This document shows positions 1 through 9,881 of a DNA stretch of 31,507 nt, piece after piece. The stretch covers positions 1-31,507 of the forward strand of contig AJFK01000538.1 of assembly GCA_000467715.1 (NCBI GenBank), written 5' to 3'. Origin of the DNA: Hysterium pulicare CBS 123377. Taxonomy: Eukaryota; Ascomycota; Dothideomycetes; Hysteriales; Hysteriaceae. The position numbers and the translations under genes were made by a program. The notes under the pieces are model-generated. The model saw nothing but the letters and a program-made list of their open reading frames with translations. It did no database searches and was not told where the DNA came from. Every line of letters begins with the position of its first letter. The first letter of the stretch is position 1.

Positions 1-21
1 GATTCCCGGCCGATGCAGCAT
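1..21 (-). CDS. Possible first codons of a minus-strand gene running off the left edge
   Basis: On the minus strand an ATG lies at 21-19 and stays open for seven codons to the edge (reads MLHRPGI). Just upstream the minus strand is rich in A and C (aacaaaaacaaATG), with CA- and CT-rich sequence further out, which is how many filamentous fungal 5' leaders look, and there is an A at -3. No domain can be read from seven codons. It could also be chance; the leader composition is the only support. Confidence 0.3.
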
Positions 22-538
22 TTGTTTTTGTTTTTTTTGTTGATTTTTTGGAGGTGTTGGAGGTTTGTGTTTGCTTAATCTGGAGTTGAGAAGGTGTTGA
101 GGAGTATGGTGGTGGGTGGTTGACTTTTTGTGGTGAGAACTAGAAGATTCAGGGGGAAGTACAATCGCGGGATTTCGTTGCATTGTATTTGGAAAGTATA
201 TGGAAATGGGTGGAACTGGTAGGGATGATTTAGGCGTGTTTCATCAGCTACATATATCATTGTCGTGAAGAATTTACTTATTTGATAGAGTTTCTAAAAC
301 GTATCTAGAACAGACGGCTCAGAAAGCTCAGAGTTAGATATCCTGAATAATGGCATTCATAGGGCCGCTAATTATACCGAAAAGAATAGAGTAGACCACG
401 GAATAGGACCCCCTACGTCAAGCGACTCTCTCAAAGAAATTGGCTTTGTAGTTCTTCTGATAAGGCTAACTCTGAACGAGCATGAAGCGTCTCGCCCTTC
501 ATAATCCGATTCTTATAGCTAAAGTAGTTATATAAACA
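22..538. other. Non-coding spacer, left edge
   Basis: I see no gene here. The left half looks like the leader and promoter of a minus-strand gene starting at 21, and the right half is the 3' flank of the CorA-type gene that ends at 539. A 61-codon minus-strand frame (75-260) has no recognisable protein features. Confidence 0.5.
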
Positions 539-3500
539 TTACTGCATATATCTGCGCTTGTCCAGCTTCCTCCTCTTATCGCCTCTCTGTTGCCTCCTCC
601 ACTCCCTAAATGTTCCCAAATATGCAAGCCACGCAACACCCCCCACAATACACATCGGCACGGCCACAGCCCAAAAGATCCACTGTCCGTCATTCATATT
701 TCTAATATCAACTGTATTCATGCCAAGAATTCCAGCCAAAGTAGACAAGGGGAGGAAGAACACAGTCACGGTCGTGAAAGTAAGTGCGGCCTTGTCCTGC
801 TTATCTTTATTCGAGTCAATCATGCGGAAATGCCAAGACTCAAGGTCTTCGGTACGTCGCGCCATCTCCGAGAAATTCTGCAGCATTTCTTCGGATTGGT
901 GGAGGAGGTATTCGACGACGGAAATCTCGCGGCTAGGACCGACATCGGGGGTTGTAGAGCTGGAGGTTAAGCTGGAGAGGAAGGAGTAGCTTCGGGCTTC
1001 ATCGATGCTGTCATCGAGGGCAACGAGAACTCTTTGTTGGTCGCCTAGCTGAGATATTACCGTTTCGAGCTCGGATTTGAGAGTGGTGAAGGTGTCTTGA
1101 TATTTGCGGCTTAACGGTTTAGAGTGAACTTGTTTAGTCTGTGACTATTAGTATATTGGAATGATAGAAACGGAGTGTCGACTGACGAAATTCTGTAGAT
1201 ATGTCCAGTAGAAGGAAGTAAGACGATGTCGCTCAGGTATCAACGGACCCGAGCTATCGTGGAGCAACTGGCCAAGGAGCAAGCAGGATATGCCAAGTGG
1301 TAAAACAGCCTCTCGCTCACGGATATTGACAGTCTGGAGTCGTTCAATCATCTTTGTACGGCCCTGAAAAAGCCTTCGTTTGCATCTTCGAACATGACTG
1401 GCGCATGTAGAGGCGTTCTCTGACGTAAACATGTTGAAGTACATCAAGATCATCATCCAGGCCTGAATGAATTCATGCGGTACGCTTGTTACCCACTCCT
1501 GCGCGTCTTTCTCGGAGAAAAGCTCTTGCTTAATCTCGATTGTTACTCGAGCTAAATTCGATAGGTCCTTGGCTATCATTCCGAACTGCCCATGTGAATT
1601 CTTGATGCCAGGGGTACTGATGATGTGCTCGACTGCGCCCCAATATTTCAGCGTCACTCTGTGTTCGTATCTTAGTGGAAAGAAGAATTCGAAAATATCC
1701 CGTGCCGCTTTCGCAAACATCAGTTTGTTACCATACTCTTGTCGGGAGGCAGGGTCACGGTCCCGCAAAGCCTTCAGTTGACCGATGGACGCGTCTACTT
1801 CATAGGTACTCTTCATAGGTCCATCCTCATAGATTCTGCTCTGCATGTGACGATCGTTCTTTGTGGAAAGATAGACATCTATTTCGGTGAGATCCTGTTG
1901 AAGAAGCTTCTCGTCTACTTCGAATGGAGCACCAGTTTGTGTTGTCGGGCTTAGTTGTGTATTCTTGGATTTTGTAGCTAAAAGAGTGAATACATGGAAG
2001 GATTTTGCGTTCAGCATCTCTGCTACAGTGGGTCTGACGTCATGTGGCCTTGGGTCAGTAGTTGATTCTGGTTGGGGAGAAGTGACCGTTCGGAATTCCG
2101 GCGCCTGCAATTGAGTGATGGGAGAGTCGGCCTGCGTGTTCTCATCTGCCACAGGATGTTCAATGGATGATTCGGCGGCACTGCCAGCTTCAGATGCGTC
2201 ATCTGAATAATCGGAATTGTCAGAACTGTCGTCCTCTGGAGCACTATAGGAATCAGTCAATTGCTTCAAGATTGAAGTCTGGCATGCATCTACCTTCTGC
2301 ATAATTCGAGTCGAATGGTTCCAATTTTTCTAGCAAGAGCCACGACTCGGGGCCAGTCTCCAACTTCCAGGATGGAGTCTCGATATCTGACTTCCCAGCC
2401 GTCTGACAAGCTGAAGCCTAGACTTACGAAATTGGCCGCAAATGCCTGAACATATTGTTAGTATAAAGTTGAGAAAGCAAAAGCGATGCTGTGAGTTGGA
2501 TAGCGGCTGTAATGTGACAGATACTAAAGTGGCTTCAGACTTACCGGCCACGTCTCACACTGATCAAGAGGCAAGAGCCACAAGCGTATTCCACCGTCAG
2601 AAACTTGGACTGTGGGAGCACGGTCCCCTGTCATAGGTCGCGCAGGGTCGGTAGGAGGCACTGAAATGATATTGATTAGATGTCCTGGCAATTCTTGAAC
2701 AGGCCTCCTCGCACAAGTGAAAACGAGACCTGACTGATCAGCTAGACGTCTCGTATTTATAGAGATCCCAACGTACCGTCTCCCAAAATGAGACACCAGA
2801 GTTGAGCCACCTGGAAGAATTCCCCTTCCGCAATAGACCCTGTCCTGAAGAATTGCGGTTCGTGGTCTGAGTCTGAATCGGAGTCCGAGGCAGCCTTCTC
2901 ATCTGGACGTGACGACTTTGTGGTCCCAAGGAAGAAATACGGAATACACAACCACCGGACCACTTGTGTTTTCAATCTCTTGGAACGAGGTCCTTCATAT
3001 ACAGTACTTTGGATATTTTCCTCGAAATACTCCGGTTCGACATAGTTGCCTTTCAGACCATATGGCATTCTCAAAGACATATCTGACTTCTCTCGGGCGG
3101 TCTTGAGAATGGAGCCGACGGTATCCCTTTCCGTATCACCCAGATATGGAGACTTCATAACACATTCCTAACTCGTATTAGAAAGAGGTGAGAGTTAGAA
3201 GGAGTTATTGGGGGCTTGACTAACAATGTACGCCCCGAAATTCATCTCGGGGTTCTCCACGTGGCTAGACACGCTTATGTTAGCCTGGAAAAGACTTGGG
3301 TTGGTACACTCACATCCATCTGAACAAGGGCTTTATCGATTCTATTTGACTATTTCGTTTGTCTAGCCCAACAACAAGCTCTGCAATCAGATCATTAGTT
3401 TTGAAGAGATCTCCTTCGTAATGAGATCTCAATACTCGATATGTCTTCGCTTTGCTTCCGTGAGCCCCCGTGAAACTACCAGCAGGCGATGCATCTCGCT

Positions 3501-3891
3501 TCGAGTAAACACTGCCGAGACGATCGCTCGTTCCTAGAAAGGCGTCGCTGCCCAAAATCTCTTTCTTCTTAAGTGATAGAGTGAAGCTATTATAGCTAGA
3601 ATCAGAGTCGCCGTCGCTTTCTTCCGCGGTCGCTTGATCAAAGTCCAGAGTCTGCTTTCTTCGACCACGATTGCGGCTCGTCGAAGTCGTCAGCCGTGGT
3701 GTTGCAGTTGCACTCAATGAGAATCTCTTCGCCGTTGCTGGTCTTGCTTGCAGTACGAATGGGTTGACAGGCACTTGAAGCGACGTTTCAGGACTGGTCG
3801 CGGCGATGCGAGCCGGGGCGCTTTTCCTGGTTACCGTAGTCTTGTTGCCTCTTCTCTCGACGAATCTCTGAGGGGCGCCATTTGGATACAT
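539..3891 (-). CDS. CorA-type divalent metal ion transporter with long N-terminal region (seven exons)
   Basis: Model: complement of 539-1138, 1187-2329, 2428-2445, 2545-2729, 2777-3167, 3225-3264, 3314-3891; it closes in frame at 984 residues. The last 115 residues are the CorA membrane module: a segment near 902-925 ending in the family's GMN signature (ILGMN, about 924-926) and a second segment near 937-960, then a basic tail. Before it lies a helical stretch (about 786-900) as in CorA stalks. The first ~200 residues are Ser/Thr- and charge-rich and probably disordered; the middle matches the soluble part of large fungal CorA-like proteins (reads RWIHVENPEMNF across a splice). CorA proteins move Mg2+ or other divalent ions across a membrane as pentamers; the membrane used here is unknown. 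The ATG at 3891 is the first in its frame after an upstream stop, but an extra 5' exon is possible. The 18-nt exon is the least certain splice. Confidence 0.85.
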
Positions 3892-4706
3892 TCCGAGCAA
3901 TTTTCTCTCCGTCGTCCTCTGTGACTGAGGCCCGGTGCTGGAAGCAGGCTGCAGCGTCGTGGGAAGGAGGCCTGCGCGTCAAGCAAGTCACATCAGGGGC
4001 TTCACGTGCTGCGTTTAATTTGCTCTAGGATGCAGCTGTGGCGCCGCCTGATATTTCAGCCCTGAGGATAATAATCCGCAGTCATCGTAACAGGGAAAAG
4101 CGACTCGCAGTTTTGCGGGAAATGGCATCTGTAACTTCTGATTCGTCATCTGATCATGATGCTTATTTGGAATACGGGGGCAGTGGTTGGACACGGATGA
4201 GAAGCTGTGCCCAACCCACCAATCTAGTGCAACTTCTCCGAAAGGCTGCAGAATGGTGATGATTGAATGGGTGGTTGTCCGATGCTGAAAAGAGTCGATT
4301 GTCGAGTTGCTTGATGCCAAGCTGATGGCGGAAAGCTTGAGTGAACCTCGGAAGGGGAGAGAAGGGCGATCCTTGCGATTAGTACGTCATCCCTGTCACA
4401 AAACAGTGAGTTGCACAGAGGGATACGGGCTGCGCCGAAACGAGTAATCCGATTGGTATATGATCTAGTGGCCACGCTTCGAAAGCTAGGCTGGCATTTG
4501 ATATACATCTATGCGCCCTTTGGCCAATTTGAAAGCATGCCTAGCTTTCGACATCTACGATTAGCAACTAAAATCAGAATTGCAGGCAGCCGTTTCGATC
4601 AGTCTAAAGCACAAAACGCACAGTGGACTCCCCCAACTCTCGCCATTACCACAATCTGTGTTTCTCTGGCGTCAGCAACCAACTCACGCGTTGAATACTA
4701 CTAGGT
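3892..4706. promoter_or_regulatory. Divergent promoter region between the CorA-type gene and the methyltransferase gene
   Basis: About 815 bp lie between the two divergent starts. Open frames here (for example 4411-4704 plus, 4015-4320 minus) are short, have no recognisable domain, and the former starts at TTG. The stretch probably holds both promoters and leaders; an upstream non-coding or short first exon of the CorA-type gene could also sit here. I see no clear named regulatory motif. Confidence 0.5.
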
Positions 4707-6056
4707 ATGAGTACAGAGTCCCAGGTTAATTTGGCAATACGCCTTTATGACACTCGTGCCTCGTCGTATGATGATACTTGGCATCCTTCCTTCACAAACC
4801 GTTTCGTATCCTACTTTTCCATCTCTCCGGGTCAACATGTTTTGGACCTTGCCTGCGGCACTGGCCTCCTCTCTTTTCTCGAAGCCAACGCCGTTGGCCC
4901 TACTGGACGCGTTGTAGGTATTGACGTTACACCTGGGATGCTCGCTGAAGCTATAGCAAAGAAACATAAAGAGAAAGAGAATTATGCCCACGTCGAATTC
5001 TACAAGAGCGACATCCTAAGTTTGGATACGCTTGATGCGATTCGAGGCCAGAAGTTCGATCTCATTACCGTTGCATCTGCGCTGGTGCTGTTTCCAGACC
5101 CTGTGAGAGCTGTTCGGCATTGGGTGGATTATCTGAAACCTGGAGGAACTATCGCGTTGGATGCCACGCATCCGAAAATCTTGGTGTTTGGAATGACTAT
5201 TGAACTTACGGGGCTGAGGATGGGGATTCCCGTTCCATATAACCGACGATGGAGCCAATCTGAGCAGGATTTGAGAGGCGTATTGGAAGCGGCAGGTCTA
5301 CAGGTCGACAAGGTAATTAGGATTGAAAACCAAGCCGGGTATGGGAAGAGGTCTTATGACATTTCCGAAGCGGACGAGGTGTTCGAGAAGAATGTCATGG
5401 TTGGAAACGCAGCCAAGGCTTTCACGGAAGAAGGGGTTAGAGAGAAGGCAAAGGGAGTATTCAAGGAGGAATGGGCAAAATGCGCTGTTGACGGAAAGGT
5501 AGAGGAGGTTGATACGGTATTTCTGGGCATTGCAAAAAAAGGTAAGCTCTACGTACAAGGAAAACCACCTTCCGCTCACCTAAATTCCTTCATACGGCAT
5601 GCCTCTGGCTGAAGATGCTTAGGCTCAAGTACTAAAGTGAGCATACCGGTTTTGAAAGGCGGATGCCGCTGTGGTAAAGTCACTTATACTTGCTCGGCGC
5701 CACCAACCCAAATAGCATTCTGTCATTGCTTAGCTTGCCAGCAGCTTTCCGGGTCTGCGTTTCTACCCTGGATGGGGTGCCCCGAATCATCCTTTCATTT
5801 CACTTCTTCTTCGACCCTCCAGTCCTTGAGACTGTCTGAGGTAGCAGAGAGAACCTTCTGTAGCGCATGCGGAAGCCCAATTACGATGTCTTACGCCGCA
5901 TCACCGGACGAAATCTGCTTGACGCTGGGTACAATGGATGAAAACAGTGTACGATGCGATATGCCGCAAGACAAATCCCACATTTTCGTTAAAGAAAAGG
6001 CCCGCTGGATGGTTCTACCAGACGATGGAGTGGCCAGGTTCGATGAATTCTGGTAA
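4707..6056 (+). CDS. SAM-dependent methyltransferase spliced in frame to a GFA/CENP-V zinc domain (predicted fusion)
   Basis: Exons 4707-5541 and 5623-6056 join in frame to 422 residues. Residues 1-278 are a class I SAM-dependent methyltransferase of UbiE/Methyltransf_11 type: motif I VLDLACGTGLLSF (about 45-57), acidic motif GID near 72-74, and LKPGG near 144-148. Residues 284-422 are a GFA domain with all zinc-site cysteines visible: CRC (293, 295), CHCLAC (312, 314, 317) and CSAC (358, 361). The join uses donor GTAAGC and acceptor TTAG, an 81-nt intron. Why one gene: the second part has no in-frame ATG before its cysteines (it is preceded by a stop, then GTG), and unspliced the two frames are only 24 bp apart. 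Without splicing the methyltransferase would read on 24 codons to a stop at 5612. GFA-type domains bind glutathione adducts in some enzymes; the methyl acceptor is unknown. Two separate genes remain possible. Confidence 0.72.
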
Positions 6057-6898
6057 TGGCCCAAAGGACGAATGTTTGGGTCGGTCGCAACAGGTTGATA
6101 GAAATACGTAGAAAGCCTACAAATTGGAAGGTAGAATGAATGTCACGCGAAAAATCGGCAGGCGCGAAGGGGCATAGTGTGGAATGGGGACGACTCTGCC
6201 GCAATGGGGCCATTAGGAAGTGAGTTATAGTAAGTTGGCTGAAGTCTGGACTTCAATGATGTGGAGAAAAGATAAGTTCGCCGCTCGTCGTGGTACTTGT
6301 CGTTCTTAATTTCTCTTTATTTTTGCATATGGCGGAATCAGGGCGGGGGGAGATTCCGCGTCTTTATCTACTCTAGCGCAGAGATTCTGCAAGTTAGTCA
6401 GATGCAGCATCAATACAGACTGTCGCAGTCAGTGAGTCAAGATGATGCCTAGGGCTTATCGCAAAAGGAAGACGGCGACATGTTCTCAACACGCTTGAGG
6501 TGCAAGCTTCAGCGTCTTGAGCATATCTCAAAAAGGCAGGTACAAGCGGCATGCTCCATCTCCAACATCCTTGGAATGCTCGGTACGTGAACTTCGCATA
6601 CTGCCATGTGTCCCCGCTCATCCTTCATATCTGCCCTGGACTTTTAGAAAGAAGAAGGTCCACCCGAGCTCTTTCACTAGCCTCCTCCACTTCTTCACTC
6701 TCGAGTACATATGACCTTTGATGCTCTCTTTGTCTTTTTGCCGCACTTCTCCGTCATTTCTTTCCCCCAAAGATCCCGATATCAAAGCACAGAAGCTGGA
6801 TGAACTGTTTACTACGCTCTATGTTCCCCGAGTAGGCTTACAGCGCACGTCTTCCCATTTTAGACGAGTCCTGGTACTACATACATCTCTACTTCATC
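6057..6898 (+). promoter_or_regulatory. Spacer and promoter of the amine oxidase gene
   Basis: About 840 bp with no supported gene; frames at 6394-6621 minus and 6517-6918 plus are short and featureless. The last 250 bp are pyrimidine-rich with CT tracts, typical of fungal core promoters and leaders. A perfect 8-bp inverted repeat with a G-rich loop lies at 6332-6359 (listed separately). Confidence 0.5.
6332..6359. repeat. 8-bp inverted repeat around a G-rich loop
   Basis: GCGGAATC at 6332-6339 is repeated in inverted form as GATTCCGC at 6352-6359, separated by 12 bases that include GCGGGG, which fits the CreA consensus SYGGRG. The arms contain CGG and CCG half-sites 20 bp apart, like the half-sites of Zn2Cys6 regulators although the gap is wide. 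It sits about 540 bp before the amine oxidase start. Function unproven. Confidence 0.4.
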
Positions 6899-8984
6899 AT
6901 GGCACCTCATCCTCTTAGCATATTATCTATTGACGAAACTCGCCGCGCAAGGGATATTGTCCTTGCTCAACACCCGGGAGTAGTCGTCGATTTCCGTGAG
7001 ATCTTCCTCAAAGAGCCTGCAAAGGAGGAACTCAAGAAGTTCCTTGATTTAGAACACTCGGCCCGTCTTTCACCGACTTCCAAACGACCACCGCGCCTTG
7101 CAAAATGCCAGTATGATGTTGTCGGTGCGGATAGGATTCCTGAGTATCACGAGTCAATCGTTGATGTTGAGTCCCAAAAATGCGTCAAGCACGAGGTGAT
7201 TGGAAAGGAACACCATGCATCTTTGACACTGTGGGAGTTTGAACACCTGGTCAACGCCTGCAAAGCCTCACAGGAATTCCAGGATGCTGTTGCTGAGTTC
7301 AAACTACCCGAAGGCTTCGAAGTCATCATTGAACCATGGCCATATGGTGGTCCTGATCTTGGTGCAGAGAATCGACGGTATTTCCAAGGCCTTTGCTTTG
7401 CGCAAGACACACGGTCTGGAAGTTCCGACTCGAACTTTTATGCCTACCCTTTACCGCTAATTCCGATCATGGACGCCCACAAAAGGGAAATAATACGAGT
7501 CGATAGACTAGCCACGGGTGGCAAGGGAGATTCGCTCACCGGGAAGACGCACTCAGAAAGAATCATTGATCATTGCGAAAGTGCCGAGTATGTACCTGAA
7601 CTTCTCAAAAATGGTACACGGAAGGACCTCAAGCCGCTCGATGTCTTACAGTCCGATGGACCATCATTCAAAGTCACCAACGACTCCTTAGTGGAGTGGC
7701 AGAAATGGCGCTTCAGGGTATCGTTCAATCCAAGGGAAGGCGCCGTTGTTCATGACGTTCACTACGAAGGGAGAAGCATATTGTACCGACTAAGCATCAG
7801 CGAAATGACGGTACCCTATGCCGACGCACGACCACCCTTCCATCGGAAACAAGCGTTCGACTTTGGGGATGGAGGAGCCGGCAATTGTGCTAACAATCTT
7901 TCTCTTGGCTGTGATTGCCTTGGAGTGATCAAATATTTCGACGCTGTTATTGTAGGGTCTGATGGTGAGCCACGGAATCACCCCAACGTCATTTGTCTCC
8001 ATGAGCAAGACAACGGGATTGCCTGGAAGCACACCAATTGGAGAACGGGTCGCGCTGTCGTAACGCGAAATCGAGAGTTGATTGTTCAGTTCATCATTAC
8101 TTTGGCCAATTATGAATATATCTTTGCCTACAAATTCGACCAGTCAGGAGGCATCTGCCTAGAAGTACGTGCAACCGGCGTTGTAAGCGTTGTCAATATC
8201 GATCCTGGGAAAACATCGGACTACGGAAACGTAGTGAGTAGAGGTGTGCTTGCTCAAAATCACCAGCACATCTTCTGTGCTCGGATAGATCCAGCCATCG
8301 ACGGTCACAACAACACTGTACTACATGAAGAGTCGCATACTGCTCCCTGGAATAAGGAGACCAATCCTAATGGAAATTTCTACGAAGTAAGGAAGACAAT
8401 CGTTCATCGGTCGGCCGGCTTAGATGCTGCTCCTGAGCATAATCGGGTTTTCAAGATCATCAATCCAAACAAAAAGAACCCAAAAAGCGGCAACCCTGTC
8501 GCGTATAAATTTACTCCTCCGCCGACACAGAAACTTCTTGCATCTCCAGGTTCGATACAAGCTCAGCGTGCGCTGTTCGCAAATCATCATGTTTGGGTCA
8601 CAAAGTATCAGGACGATGAACTGTACGCTGGCGGTCGCTTTACGCTACAGAGTCAGCTCGAGGTTGGTGGTGTCGCAGATATGGTGAAGCGCAACGACGA
8701 GGTGACAAATGAGGACGTTGTCATATGGAGTGTGTTTGGTTTGACACACAACCCTCGTGTTGAAGACTGGCCAGTCATGTAAGTTCATGCTCTCCTTGAG
8801 ACTTAGATTTTGCGCGACTTACTGACCCGTTCCTCGTGATAGGCCTGCCGACATTTTCCAGGTGAACTTTCGACCGTCAGATTTCTTCAGTGCCAACCCT
8901 TCAATCGATGTACCATCCAATAAGAACACATCGTCAGTGTTGGCGGATAAGAGTTCATGTTGCTCGGAGCAAGGAAAGCTTTGA
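6899..8984 (+). CDS. Copper amine oxidase (topaquinone type)
   Basis: Exons 6899-8778 and 8843-8984 (64-nt intron) give 673 residues, normal for the family. Copper amine oxidases turn primary amines plus O2 and water into aldehyde, ammonia and H2O2. Catalytic parts are intact: the motif TLANYEY (401-407) whose Tyr405 would become topaquinone, the base Asp321 in FDFGDGGAG, and copper ligands His455, His457 (NHQH) and His617 (GLTHNPRVEDW). The second exon restores the conserved continuation PADIFQVNFRP after WPVM. There is no N-terminal signal peptide, so it should act inside the cell; known yeast methylamine oxidases of this type are peroxisomal. The C-terminus is GKL, which resembles but does not match a canonical PTS1. 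Substrate cannot be told from sequence. It follows the methyltransferase-GFA gene on the same strand. Confidence 0.95.
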
Positions 8985-9881
8985 AAGATTCTGTAGTTAC
9001 TTTCGGCCCCTTTACATTGCGGGTGGCACATGTCTAATTTGATGTATTGGACTGCCTTTTTGTAACAATTACTAAACTAAAAGCGATGGCGATTTGGAAC
9101 CTTAGAAAGACGCCATGGCCAGACTTGGCTCTTTCAAACAGGGTCGACCATATGAGACTACGAGGATACACGAACTCTAAACCATGAGGCTGTCATTAAC
9201 AATTCTTTTCCTTTCTAGTGTATACATACATACTGCGCACGTGATATCTAAGTGACTTCTCACCGATGCCTCTCGCCTCCAGCGCTAATAGCAATGTTGT
9301 TAACCCGAAAAACTAGTCTGGCTTGGTTCAGATGGTGTAGTTCTCTCCATGGCGTTCGGTAGGAGAGAAAGTACGAGATGTAGCCTGTTGATGAAGTACA
9401 GCTAAAATCTGGGGCATAAGTGAAGGTAGAAAGTCGAGGTACGTGGGAAACAGGGTAGCTGTTTAACTTCATACATGACGGGCTGACCTGGCAGCGATGC
9501 GCGAGCCTTTTCTTTGCTGATGAGGTCCGTCCCGACATCCGATCCATCATCAATCTGATTGGCTAACAGAGAGAGCTCCACTTCCAGTTTTCACACCTTC
9601 TCAACTGCCGGCAACATCCACCATGGATCCTGCATGATGCCCTTTCAATTGGATGCCGGCCATGTCACGCGATGAATAGGAGAGCCGTGTCTTTGACGTA
9701 GTAGAGTATATCTAGTCCTTCCTTTCACTACTATGCATCAACACCCACAATTCTCGGCCGATCGTCCTTCGCTCTTCATGAACTTGCGTCTCTTTCGAAG
9801 TCTCAACAGAGTAATACGCGCAACCTATACAATTCAACAGTGTATATGGCAACCTAGGCATTAGTCGAAAACACTTTCAGT
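8985..9881 (+). promoter_or_regulatory. Spacer and promoter of the F-box gene
   Basis: About 900 bp without a supported gene. A 97-codon minus-strand frame at 9260-9553 has no domain features. The part next to 9882 probably holds the F-box gene promoter and leader. Confidence 0.5.

Noticed and set aside
558-989. 143-codon plus-strand frame over the CorA-type gene end
   Set aside because: Lies antisense to the GMN-containing exon and shows no protein features of its own.
2330-2427. Reading straight through 2330-2427 as coding in the CorA-type gene
   Set aside because: The frame runs into a TAG just after 2300 and does not connect to the next exon; splicing with GTAAGT and CTAG does.
4411-4704. 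97-codon plus-strand frame just before the methyltransferase
   Set aside because: Opens at TTG, no domain, ends three bases before the methyltransferase ATG; best read as leader sequence.
4707-8984. A classical secondary-metabolite gene cluster
   Set aside because: No polyketide synthase, NRPS, terpene synthase or pathway regulator is present; neighbouring genes are mostly housekeeping.
9260-9553. 97-codon minus-strand frame between the amine oxidase and F-box genes
   Set aside because: No recognisable motif, and composition looks random.
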